This document shows positions 29,401-36,640 of a stretch of DNA of 38,041 nucleotides, piece by piece. The position numbers and the translations under genes were made by a program. Numbering within the stretch: the first letter of the stretch is position 1; each line of letters starts with the position of its first letter. Where the stretch lies: IMG/VR virus record IMGVR_UViG_3300020583_000024, positions 1-38,041 of that record, one strand, 5' to 3'. This DNA comes from a virus. Below the pieces are notes generated by a model, which was not told the DNA's origin, searched no databases, and saw only the letters and a list, made by a program, of their open reading frames with translations.

Positions 29401-30308
29401 ACCTTGCGTTCGAGCACGTTCGGCCCGAGCACCTGGCCACTCGTGTCGACCGTTTGCAGCGTCATCACCCAGCGCTCCCGGTACGCTTGCGCCTGGTTCG
29501 AGAGCGGGTCGGTGAGCGTCGGATCGTCGACTTCCGAGATGAGCGTCCGGGTCCATTCGCCGTAGACGATCGAGACGCCGGTCGAGAGCGGCGGGTACGT
29601 GAGCGTGCCGCCCTTCACCCGCTGCACGTTGCCGTTCACGAAGACGATCACATCGGACACGGTGATGGTGGTGCCGACGACGACAGGGGGCTGCGCGCCA
29701 TAGGTCGCCTGGACGACAAACGAGCTGGCGCCGTGCACGCTCCCGATCGGATTGACGAAGACGACCACCAGGCCCCCGGCACCGACCAGGCAGCCGTACG
29801 CGGCGAGGTTCGCCAGGCCCGTGGCAGCATCCGGCGCGACGGCGGGAATGGGGAACGGCTCGCTGGTGTACGTCGGGGTGTCGGGGCCGGTCGACGTCCA
29901 GGTGTACGTCGCGGTGCCGCCCGCACCGCTGGTCAGCACCGTGATGGTGTAGACCTGGCTCTGCGTCCCGATGTAGGCGCCGGCCGCGACGCACGCATCG
30001 CCTCCGACGATGATCCCGGGCTGCACCACGCCGAAGGTGCCCCCCGCTTCGAGGATGATGGCGCCTTCCTGGACGAGCAGGCCACCAAACTGCGCGAGGT
30101 CGTAGCGCAGGATCGCCTGCATGTCGTTGAAGTCGTAGTCGCCGACGGGGTTGTCGCCCCGCACGACGACGGCGGCGTAGTCCTCGCTCGGGTCGAAGTG
30201 ATTCGGCCGCGTGACGAGGCCCGCGAGCGGGTCGCCGGCGGCCGCCGTGGGCACAGGAGTCACTGCCCGGGGCGCCGGGCTCACAAGTCGCAGAGCGGAC
30301 TGTCTCAT
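26442..30308 (-). CDS. Large DUF4815-like baseplate/tail protein
   Basis: 1288 residues from ATG 30308 (MRQSALRL). The N-terminal region has NHFDPSEDYAAVVVRGDNPVGDYDFNDMQAILRYDLAQFGGLLVQEGAIILEAG. This is the DUF4815 pattern (F-D-x-x-x-x-Y ... L-N/D-x-x-Q ... G-x-x-x-x-x-G) of large tail proteins in contractile-tailed phages. The remainder is long beta-rich tandem domains, including FWVDTTNQSSTSSRIVENGRHKSWR and C-terminal sandwich modules with a SLDGSTW motif. It likely bridges baseplate and fibres. The frame extends to 30716, but the upstream part reads through the preceding gene. Confidence 0.8.
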   Translation of the reverse strand: MRQSALRLVSPAPRAVTPVPTAAAGDPLAGLVTRPNHFDPSEDYAAVVVRGDNPVGDYDFNDMQAILRYDLAQFGGLLVQEGAIILEAGGTFGVVQPGIIVGGDACVAAGAYIGTQSQVYTITVLTSGAGGTATYTWTSTGPDTPTYTSEPFPIPAVAPDAATGLANLAAYGCLVGAGGLVVVFVNPIGSVHGASSFVVQATYGAQPPVVVGTTITVSDVIVFVNGNVQRVKGGTLTYPPLSTGVSIVYGEWTRTLISEVDDPTLTDPLSNQAQAYRERWVMTLQTVDTSGQVLGPNVLERKVIALYQWDRATDLVTQVIPLPLRIDIGKTTGALEAARLVNVPQSTLLQGLLARRTYAAHGSFVAEPPTGTPRAYPSTNPPSGPGLVRLTLPPVYASIQGVEFQSTVPQDIEIDQATDTGTVLAEPHTFTTPTMLYTLNQALPSASAPQGYPISTILAVYGYVQVSAESVTRGNTALDALSKTPVVVVQDVKQGATTYVQGTDYTVSGNDIQWVAGHGPAAGQTYTVDYQYNKTMVPGTDYVLTGGAVDFSAPSGDQPVNGSVFQVNYSYFLWRTDGVAIRPTGEIIIIRGIPQLSAVLPVLPMYCLPYCTVAVAPGTSQVTVTAYNNDAMPMEELCALRDAVRQLLIDMARIELFAQAQAKTSANLLDVLSDAFADLTVADQNFNTGGITFNATIDTDAQLLTLPYTQIIAPLLPTAVPGGLTPAQATAAFWMLPYVHELAVDAPKWSTDYPVNPYADFRPEPPFLQLTPDRDFWVDTTNQSSTSSRIVENGRHKSWRIVGAFTTNYTQVVNVAALYMRQIPITLAADHLVPGEHLRVQIDGKDCPITANDPAMTQVDAYTVTATLAGPSTLGGSATIAVTIPGQVPSGTTTVALWGDQGVPGAPYPAGYTVRATALYTSVGIIRETTTESVVSLVQNDPVAQSFIFPSGRMFSQVVVPIAATPPLDPSSPPLICELRATDESGDASSPTSDVLATVSRDPWTWQANQTVVFPDPVYTPANTFRSVVLRSASNLYHIYVSQLGGPDRSAGGFITSQQIDSGIFMDSSNNDDWTLHQDWDLRCQLYVAAMTALTAYVYYAPVVAPNATAIFLTVDQVAPDACGITWQYSLDGSTWTAFDAFTLTPLPQVAGSVQIRAVLWSTDPYASPAIAQMNPSLLVQSNLPSGHYVSLAKQTSGAATEVGGQIDLALPVGATATMWVSTNNGGTWRQATLTPAGVAADGLTSYSWLVTGLTSLTPAQLRLRVDLAATNLAAPPVAKRLYSYAMP

Positions 30309-31138
30309 GGCCGAATGACCTCCACCACGGTCTGCACGTCGATCGTCACCGCGGGCTTCACGACGGCGGCGTCCGGATAGATGAGCTGCACCAGGAGCCC
30401 CGGCGTGAGCACCTGGCCCGCCGGGTTGCTGACGGGATCGTAGACCCCGCCGCTCGCAAACTCCGGCCGGTCGGGGCCGGGCGTACCGACAACGCGCCAG
30501 TGATCGCCCGCCGTGAGCACGCCGTCCGGGCCGCCGGTGAACGTGAGCGCTGCGCCGGACGGACCGAGCGCGATCGGCAGGCCGAAGGTCACGGGCACCG
30601 GGCCGCCGCCGCCAACACCGATGCCGCCGGGATCGGTCCAGACGAGGGCTGCGACCCCGGACGCCCCGCCGGTGACGATCTGCACATCGACCTCGCCGGC
30701 GACCGCCGGCAGCCACGTGCCCGTGAGCAGCACGTCGCGGCCGATCTGGTCATCGCCGGCGACGCCGGCGGCGACGAGGCTGGCGCCCTGGCCGACGAAG
30801 GTCACACCGGCGCCGAAGAGCCCGAGTTCATTCCAGTTCCCCTGCGCCTCGCCGGGCTCGAATGCGAAGACGAAGGAGATAAACCGCGTCGGCGTCGCGC
30901 TGGGGACGTACTGCACGCTGTCGAGCACGATGGTGCCGCCGCTCGCCACGGGCGTCACGAACTGCTGCGATTGCGCGAGCACGCGCCCGATCTCGTGCCC
31001 CAGCGCCGTCGCCGCCGGGTCGGGCAACGTGCCGTATGCGGGGGCGCCGTCACCGACCGCGAGGTGCGTCAGGTCCGGCGCGACGAGCGACGCGATCCGC
31101 GTGCGGTAGCCGTCGGTGAAGGTCTGCAACTGTGCCAT
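30305..31138 (-). CDS. Tail-fibre N-terminal/collar-like protein
   Basis: 277 residues. The N-terminal ~110 residues have LTHLAVGDGAPAYG, ALGHEIGRVLAQSQQF, IVLDSVQYVP, FISFVFAF and GNWNELGLFG. This is the layout (T-x-x-AVG-G ... L-x-x-E-x-x-R ... ELGLF) of the N-terminal baseplate-binding domain of Mu/P2-type tail fibres. The rest is a Gly-rich beta domain. It probably connects fibres to the baseplate. The stop overlaps the start of the large DUF4815-like gene (ATGA). Confidence 0.72.
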   Translation of the reverse strand: MAQLQTFTDGYRTRIASLVAPDLTHLAVGDGAPAYGTLPDPAATALGHEIGRVLAQSQQFVTPVASGGTIVLDSVQYVPSATPTRFISFVFAFEPGEAQGNWNELGLFGAGVTFVGQGASLVAAGVAGDDQIGRDVLLTGTWLPAVAGEVDVQIVTGGASGVAALVWTDPGGIGVGGGGPVPVTFGLPIALGPSGAALTFTGGPDGVLTAGDHWRVVGTPGPDRPEFASGGVYDPVSNPAGQVLTPGLLVQLIYPDAAVVKPAVTIDVQTVVEVIRP

Positions 31139-31145
31139 CGCGCCC

Positions 31146-32771
31146 TCAGTCGAAGAGAATCCGCGTGCCGTCGGCCACGAGCAGGTTGCCCGCGTTCGCG
31201 GTGTCGAATTGGCCGCCCAGCTCGAACCGAAGATTGTTGCTGTTGAACTGCGACGCCGTCCCGCGCGCCAGATAGGTCTGCGCCACCGCGGCCGCCGGGA
31301 AGGCGGCCGCGTCCTGGGTCGTGGTGAAGCAGGCGGTAAACATGAACGCCTGGTTCCGGTAGACGATCTGCACGTCGAGGTCCCACTGCAGGACCGCCCA
31401 CGTGACGGTGCCCGACGCCCAGGTGAAGAGCGGGATGAGCTGGTTGTTCCCGCCGAAGCTGAGGTACATCGTCACGCCGCCGGCGCCGCGCGCGATCCGG
31501 CCGGACGTGTGGACCTGGTAGGACCGCCCCTGGTCGTAGGTCCGCGCGCTTGTGGAGCAGTCGAGCGCGGCGAGCACGAAGCTCGCCGTCGAGTTGGCGC
31601 CCCCGCTCCGCTCGAAGTAGTCCGTCCAGACCACCGGGACGACGGCCAAGCCGACCGTATTGAGATCGGTCGGGCGCTGAAGCAGGCGCTGGCCGAGGGC
31701 GGTGCCCTGGCTAGTGAGCCCGCTCTCCAGGACGAGGAGTTCCAAGCCGCGACTGGTCGCCGTGCCCCCGACCGTGATCTCGAACAGTTGTTGCCAGTCG
31801 TAGATTCCGAGGGCCATGTCGGCGTGCGGCCCTTTGAAGCGGAGGCCCACGAGCTGGTTCGCCGAGGGATTGGTGGCCTCGACCTGCAGCATGCCGCCGA
31901 GCCCGTTCACGTTGACGGACTGCTTGATGTGGACGAAGGCGAGCGGGTCGAGCGGCGTCGCGACGCCCATCCCGATCGGCAGGGCGAGGTTGTTCGGATA
32001 GATCGCGCTGGCGTCCTCGATCCACGGCGATACCGGGCCTCCGCCCACCGCCGCGTCGACGTACTGCTTCGTCGCGGCGCCGAGGGCTACCGTCGGATTG
32101 GCCGCGAGCAGCAGCGGGCCCGTGAGCGTGCCGCCAGCGAGCGGCAGCACGCCGGTCCACGCCGGCGTCACGCCACCGCGGCCGTAGAGCGTCCCGTCGG
32201 TCGGCGCCTCGGGGATGCCGCCCGCGGCAGCCGCCACGTACGCCAGCGCCGGGCCGGCGATGACACCGAGCACCGCGCCGACATTCGCCGGGGCCGGCGG
32301 CGGCGGCAGCCAGAGATCGGCCGCCGTCTTCGCGCGCGTGATCGCCCCCGCGGCAACGACGGGGTTCGGATACGAGCTGCCCGCGAGGTCGCCGCCCGCA
32401 GCGCCCGAGGGCGGCAGCGTGGTCGGGAGCACGCCCGGCGCGAGCTTGCCGAGGGTCACCGAGCCGGTCGTGAGGACGGGGTTCGGATACGTGCTCCCGG
32501 CGAGGTCGCCGCCCGCCGGCCCGCTCGGGGGGAGCGTGGTGGGCAACACACCGGCGGCGAGCTTCGGCAACGTGACGGCGCCGTCCGCCAGTTGCGACGT
32601 GCCGACCGAGCCCGGCGGCATGGTGCCGACCGTGAGGGCATCGACGGCGGCGAAGATCGTATCGAGGTCGCCGTCGATATCGACGGCGTAGAAAATGTCA
32701 TTGCCGCTCGCGACGAGGTCCTGGAAGGTGATGCTCACGCCGTCCGACTTGAGGGGCCGCGTCACGCTCAT
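31146..32771 (-). CDS. Tail fibre protein with repeats
   Basis: 541 residues. The start (MSVTRPLKSDGVSITFQDLVASGNDIFYAVDIDGDLDTIF) is probably the attachment part. Residues 68-106 and 107-145 are a tandem 39-residue repeat (KLA-x-GVLPTTLPPSG-x-AGGDLAGS-x-YPNP), the PSGxAGGDLxGxYPNP motif common in phage fibres. Then comes LPLAGGTLTGPLLLAANPTVALGAATKQYVD, a module also present in the S74 fibre. The C-terminal half is beta-rich with GRIARGAGGVTMYLSFGG and a jelly-roll-like end, probably receptor binding. Confidence 0.8.
   Translation of the reverse strand: MSVTRPLKSDGVSITFQDLVASGNDIFYAVDIDGDLDTIFAAVDALTVGTMPPGSVGTSQLADGAVTLPKLAAGVLPTTLPPSGPAGGDLAGSTYPNPVLTTGSVTLGKLAPGVLPTTLPPSGAAGGDLAGSSYPNPVVAAGAITRAKTAADLWLPPPPAPANVGAVLGVIAGPALAYVAAAAGGIPEAPTDGTLYGRGGVTPAWTGVLPLAGGTLTGPLLLAANPTVALGAATKQYVDAAVGGGPVSPWIEDASAIYPNNLALPIGMGVATPLDPLAFVHIKQSVNVNGLGGMLQVEATNPSANQLVGLRFKGPHADMALGIYDWQQLFEITVGGTATSRGLELLVLESGLTSQGTALGQRLLQRPTDLNTVGLAVVPVVWTDYFERSGGANSTASFVLAALDCSTSARTYDQGRSYQVHTSGRIARGAGGVTMYLSFGGNNQLIPLFTWASGTVTWAVLQWDLDVQIVYRNQAFMFTACFTTTQDAAAFPAAAVAQTYLARGTASQFNSNNLRFELGGQFDTANAGNLLVADGTRILFD
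32337..32570 (-). repeat. Tandem 117-bp repeat in the fibre gene
   Basis: Two adjacent 117-bp units (32454-32570 and 32337-32453) encode the 39-residue fibre repeats. They share GTGGTCGGGAGCAC / GTGGTGGGCAACAC and GAGGTCGCCGCCCGC blocks on the plus strand. Such units can vary in copy number by recombination. Only two copies are present here. Confidence 0.75.
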
Positions 32772-33745
32772 GGCTTTGTCTCCAACCGCGTCTGGTCGAG
32801 CTGGCTGACGTTCAGCACGGTGGTATCCACCGGCTGCGCCGCCGGCGTGCCCGGGTCGCGCCCGATTTTGCCGATGCCGATCGGCGGCGGCGCGTTGATT
32901 TTCATGGGCAGCGGCTCACCGATGAGATAGGTCGAGCTAGTGAGGTCGTAGCCCGCCGGCGACGGCATCGGCGCCAGCGGCATGCCGCCGATCAGGAACA
33001 CGTGCACGCCGGCCGCGACGTTCGCCTCGGCCGTCGTGAGCACGGCGAGACTCGGGATGCCGCCCTCGGTCAGAATCTCGATGGTGGCGATGTTGTAGTA
33101 CCAGCCACGCAGCGGCCGACCGCGCAGCGGCTTCCCATCGGAGGGCTGGAAGCACGCGCGCACGGTATCCGTGACCCAGTGAACCTTCAGCGGCGGGAAC
33201 TCCGCTTCGAGGAGGTTCGCGAGCGCGTAGCCGTTCTCGCGTGGCCGGAGTAGCGTCGCGAGCTGGCGGGCGGTGTAGGGGCCGTCCGTCTCGCCCGGCC
33301 GGCGCGCGAGCCCCGTGTACGTCCCCCAGAGGTCGGCCCACACGCCGCCGGCGGTCAAGAGATCGAGCTGCGCGAGCCCGATGTCCATCGTCACCGCTTC
33401 GCGATCGAGTGCCGCGCCACACGCTTCCGGCACCCGCCAGTTGGGATTCGTCCAGCGCATCAGCGTCGTGGTGGCGACGTCGTCGAGCAGCACGCGCGCC
33501 CAGATCGCGCCCGCGTTCGGTGTCTGATCGACCACGGTCGCCGTGATCCCGAAGGTGGCGAGCCGGGTGCAGAACGCAGCGAGCGTGAGATGCGCCAGCG
33601 AGAACGACTCGCCGAGCACGGTGCACACGGTGCCCGCGATCGTGACCGCGCCGCCTTCGAGCGTGGCGTACGGCACCGCCTCGGCGTCCTTCCGCCAGGG
33701 CTGGTTCAGCTCGCGCAGGAGCGCGCTGCGGTCAGGTGGTGGCAT
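32768..33745 (-). CDS. Putative baseplate protein, P2 gpI-like position
   Basis: 325 residues from ATG 33745 (MPPPDRSALLRELNQPWRKDAEAVPYATL). It overlaps the baseplate J gene by 14 bp. Residues about 130-215 include RVPEACGAALDREAVTMDIGLAQLDLLTAGGVWADLWGTYTGLARRPGETDGPYTARQLATLLRPRENGYALANLLE. This resembles baseplate proteins encoded straight after J in contractile tails (the P2 gpI-like or Mu gp48 type). The family assignment rests on gene order plus a general pattern, so it is tentative. A Pro-rich end precedes the fibre gene. Confidence 0.65.
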   Translation of the reverse strand: MPPPDRSALLRELNQPWRKDAEAVPYATLEGGAVTIAGTVCTVLGESFSLAHLTLAAFCTRLATFGITATVVDQTPNAGAIWARVLLDDVATTTLMRWTNPNWRVPEACGAALDREAVTMDIGLAQLDLLTAGGVWADLWGTYTGLARRPGETDGPYTARQLATLLRPRENGYALANLLEAEFPPLKVHWVTDTVRACFQPSDGKPLRGRPLRGWYYNIATIEILTEGGIPSLAVLTTAEANVAAGVHVFLIGGMPLAPMPSPAGYDLTSSTYLIGEPLPMKINAPPPIGIGKIGRDPGTPAAQPVDTTVLNVSQLDQTRLETKP

Positions 33746-34901
33746 TCGTGAGCGTGATAGGCCCGGCGACGATGCGGCCGCCCTGGGGCGCGACGACGTT
33801 GTCCGCCGGGGTGACGAGCGTGTGATCGACCACGCCGGGGACGGTGGCGATGACGCCAATCAGCTCGGAGCGGATGAGCGAGTCGAACACGTGCAAGCCC
33901 GCGATGTAGGTATCGACGGCGGCTGTCACCGCCGCGGCCACGTCGGCGAACACGAGCGTCGGGCTTATCACCAGGCTGGCGGTCACCGGCACGATCACCG
34001 GGGTGACGGCCTGCACCGTCGCGACGATGCCCGCGGCGCGGTAGCCGGGCGTGCGCGTGCCGTCGCTGTTGAGGGTGCCGTCGATCACGGTCTGACAGGC
34101 CGTCACCAGCGCCGGCGTCGCCGTGGCGCCGCCGTCGTCGATCCAGAGATCGACGTAGCCCCGCGCGTTCGGCCGGTCGAGGGCCCGAGCCGCCAGCACG
34201 CGCTCGATGACCACGCCATTCTGCACGAGCTGCGTCATGCAGGCGCCGACTTCGAGCCCGGCGAGCTGGCAGCGGGCGAGATTCTGGATGTACTGCGCGA
34301 AGCGGAGCCGGTGCGCCTCGTCCGTCTCAGCGGCCACGCCCGTCAGGGCGGCCACGTTCGTCGCGCTCGCGATGCCCGCGATCTGGGTCTGCAGGACGAG
34401 CGTACCCGCCGCGCACGAGCCCACCGGGCCCGGCGTCGTGCACGCGATCGGCACGAGCACGCTCGGCGCCGTCGCCAGCACGGCGTCGACCAGCGTCGCG
34501 TACGTGAGCGGCGTCGCCGGCGTCGCCACGTTGACCGGCACCAGGAGCGTGCCCGCGGGGATCGCAATCGGCACTGGGAGCGTGTTGTCCATGGTGAAGA
34601 GCGCGACGCCCGTGGCCGGTAGCGCGGGCAGCGCCGGGAAGCCGACCTGGGTCGTCACGCCGTCGCCGGGGCCGAAGAACTCGTAGAGAATGTCCGGGAT
34701 CGCCCGAGTGAGCGCGGCGTAGACCTTCAGGTCGAGGTGTTCGAGCTGGAGCCCGACGCTTTCGAGCAGGGTGCGGACGTTGGAGCCCGGGTTGAAGTCG
34801 GTGAGCCGGCCCGCGGTATCGGCGCTCAGGCCGAGGAACCAGGCAATCATCGCCTGCGCGTGGTCGGCGGCGTGCTCGCGGACGTACTCGACGTTCGGCA
34901 T
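33732..34901 (-). CDS. Baseplate J-like wedge protein
   Basis: 389 residues. It carries hallmarks of baseplate J/gp6-like wedge subunits. These are FNPGSNVRTLLESVGLQLEHLDLKVY near the N-terminus (20-65), a central barrel with IPAGTLLVPVNVA, then GIASATNVAALTGVAAETDEAHRLRFAQYIQNLARCQLAGLEVG. The last matches the E-T-D-E-x-x-R-x-R-F-x-x-Y motif. A C-terminal TVQAVTPVIVPVTASL part follows. The protein forms the ring around the tail hub in contractile phages. It follows the gp25-like gene by 3 bp. Confidence 0.9.
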   Translation of the reverse strand: MPNVEYVREHAADHAQAMIAWFLGLSADTAGRLTDFNPGSNVRTLLESVGLQLEHLDLKVYAALTRAIPDILYEFFGPGDGVTTQVGFPALPALPATGVALFTMDNTLPVPIAIPAGTLLVPVNVATPATPLTYATLVDAVLATAPSVLVPIACTTPGPVGSCAAGTLVLQTQIAGIASATNVAALTGVAAETDEAHRLRFAQYIQNLARCQLAGLEVGACMTQLVQNGVVIERVLAARALDRPNARGYVDLWIDDGGATATPALVTACQTVIDGTLNSDGTRTPGYRAAGIVATVQAVTPVIVPVTASLVISPTLVFADVAAAVTAAVDTYIAGLHVFDSLIRSELIGVIATVPGVVDHTLVTPADNVVAPQGGRIVAGPITLTNATT

Positions 34902-34904
34902 GGC

Positions 34905-35519
34905 TTACCCCGTCCCCGCGGTGGCGCCTTCGGGAATGACCAGGTTCAGCGGCAGGTCGCGCTGCGCGGGCCCGATGAGCACGACGTTCAGCGTGATGGT
35001 GTTGGCGGTGTTGACGAACTGCATGATGACTTGCCGGATCGACGCCACGCGCGGGTCCTCGCGCACCGTCCGCGCGACTTCCATGCCACTCATCTGGATG
35101 TAGGAGGGTGTCCCCTCGACGCCCACCACGAGCGGCTGGCGCATCCCGTAGTCGGGATGGAGGACCAGCTCGCCTTCCTTGGTGGCGATCCGCTGCTGCA
35201 GCGCCTGGATGATGTTCGCCTTCCCCGCCACGACGGCCGCCTCGGCGTCGCCACCGTAGACCAGGTGACCGAGCGGGAGGGCGAAGTCGCGGCCGTACAG
35301 CTCGACGTCGGCGTCGCTGAAGTCCGCATCACTATCCGGCACGCTGGCATCGGGCGGCAGCCAGAGGAGATCACCCACACCGAGCACGCCCGTGGGCAGC
35401 GGCGCCACCAGGCCGATGTCCGTCGGCCGGCCCCGGCCCGCGGCCGTGGCCCCGCCCGCCGCAAGCCCCTGCGCGGCGGCGATACGCGCGGTCCCGATCG
35501 CGTTTTGCCCGATCCACAT
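34905..35519 (-). CDS. gp25-like baseplate wedge protein
   Basis: 204 residues. The C-terminal ~110 residues show the T4 gp25 / P2 gpW-like (GPW_gp25) pattern: KANIIQALQQRIATKEGELVLHPDYGMRQPLVVG, then MEVARTVREDPRVASIRQVIMQF and a strand pair. The N-terminal ~85 residues are extra and Ala/Gly-rich. gp25-like proteins cap the sheath-baseplate interface. It lies between the LysM protein and baseplate J, the usual wedge order. Confidence 0.86.
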   Translation of the reverse strand: MWIGQNAIGTARIAAAQGLAAGGATAAGRGRPTDIGLVAPLPTGVLGVGDLLWLPPDASVPDSDADFSDADVELYGRDFALPLGHLVYGGDAEAAVVAGKANIIQALQQRIATKEGELVLHPDYGMRQPLVVGVEGTPSYIQMSGMEVARTVREDPRVASIRQVIMQFVNTANTITLNVVLIGPAQRDLPLNLVIPEGATAGTG

Positions 35520-35522
35520 GGG

Positions 35523-36038
35523 TCACTCGGTCTGCAGGAACGGGTACTGGAGCCCGTTCAGGTCGACGATCTCCCAGGAGCGCGTCACGTCGCCGAGATA
35601 GGTGAGTGCGAGCCGTTCGAGCGTGTCGCCCTGGCGCACGTAGTAGGGAATGCACGGCCGGGTATCGACGGTCGGGGCGATCGCGAGCGGCGTCGCGCCG
35701 GCGGTCAGGCCCTCGGCGTCGGCGAAGCCGCGGCGGTAGATCAGGAGCTGATAGCAGCCCTGCGCGGCTGCGCGCGCGGTCAAGAACAGCTCCGCCGGGT
35801 AGCGCGTGTCGGCGAAGTAGGTGTCGACGAAGGTGCCGAGGTCGCTTGCCAGCGCGAGCACCGTGGTCCGCGACGCGGCGATGGTCGCCGTGCGGCCGCG
35901 CTCCGCATCGGCGAGCGCCGCGGCCAGCGCGAGCCCGCGCGCAATCAGGTCGGTCAACGTCGCGAGCGCCGTCGCCGCCGTCGGGACGCCATCGGCCATC
36001 AGCTCCGCAATGCCGGCCGTGTAGTCGCTGAGCGCCAT
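35523..36038 (-). CDS. LysM-containing baseplate/tail protein
   Basis: 171 residues. The N-terminal helical part (ADGVPTAATALATLTDLIARGLALAAAL) leads to a C-terminal LysM domain (about 128-168; IPYYVRQGDTLERLALTYLGDVTRSWEIVDLNGL). This is the form found in gp53-like baseplate proteins, where it holds the wedge rather than binding the cell wall. The start overlaps the upstream stop by 1 bp (TGATG). It sits between the tail protein 36038-36640 and gp25-like gene. Confidence 0.84.
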   Translation of the reverse strand: MALSDYTAGIAELMADGVPTAATALATLTDLIARGLALAAALADAERGRTATIAASRTTVLALASDLGTFVDTYFADTRYPAELFLTARAAAQGCYQLLIYRRGFADAEGLTAGATPLAIAPTVDTRPCIPYYVRQGDTLERLALTYLGDVTRSWEIVDLNGLQYPFLQTE

Positions 36039-36640
36039 CAGAAGAGCCCACTCACGGCCGACGTCGCCGACGAGAACAGGCCGCCGAGCGTCGACGACAC
36101 GATCGGGGGCACCAGGCCCGGCGGCATCGACGGGCCGCCCGGAGAGAGATAGTCCTGCAGCCGCTGCATCGAGACGTCGTAGAAGTAGAGCAGCGGGTCA
36201 CGCGACTCGGTGCGGTAGTCGAGCCGGTCGATCCAGACGCGCCAGTAGATCAGGCGCGACGGCATGATGAACTCCTGCACGGCGCCGGCGCGCGTCTTGA
36301 GGGCCCGACTAAGCGCGTTGAAGGTCTCGAAGATGGTCTCGAAGGCTTTCAGATGGAGGCTCCCGGTGAGCGGCGGCCCGATGCCGCCCCAGCGCGGGTT
36401 GAAGCCGAAGGTGCCCCGCAGGACGACGCGCGAGAGCACCGCCCGCGGCCCCGAGAAGTCGTCGAGGAAGTTGGCGTCCACGGTCTGGTGCACCTGGCCG
36501 CGGGCGGGATGCGAGACGACGAACGACTGCGGGTTCAGCGGGAACAGGAACAGGATCGGAATGCCAAAGCCGCGATGCATGATCGCGAAGGGCCCCTCGA
36601 TGCTGTAGTCGTTGCTGATCCAGGACGACGGCGCGCCCAT
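36038..36640 (-). CDS. Baseplate/tail hub-associated protein
   Basis: 200 residues. FLFPLNPQSFVVSHPARGQVHQTVDANFLDDF, then LSRVVLRGTFGFNPRW, then LKAFETIFETFNALSR and LLYFYDVSMQRLQDYLSP. The pattern (FPLNP ... L-x-G-T-F-G ... L-x-F-YD) is shared with baseplate proteins that precede the LysM or spike genes in contractile-tailed phages. The family name is uncertain. Overlaps by 1 bp on both sides indicate tight coupling in the baseplate operon. Confidence 0.66.
   Translation of the reverse strand: MGAPSSWISNDYSIEGPFAIMHRGFGIPILFLFPLNPQSFVVSHPARGQVHQTVDANFLDDFSGPRAVLSRVVLRGTFGFNPRWGGIGPPLTGSLHLKAFETIFETFNALSRALKTRAGAVQEFIMPSRLIYWRVWIDRLDYRTESRDPLLYFYDVSMQRLQDYLSPGGPSMPPGLVPPIVSSTLGGLFSSATSAVSGLF

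Noticed and set aside
27798-30380. 860-codon plus-strand frame opposite the DUF4815-like gene
   Set aside because: It has Arg/Asp/Val/Gly-rich composition without domains and is wholly antisense to a gene with conserved motifs. It is a GC-bias artefact.
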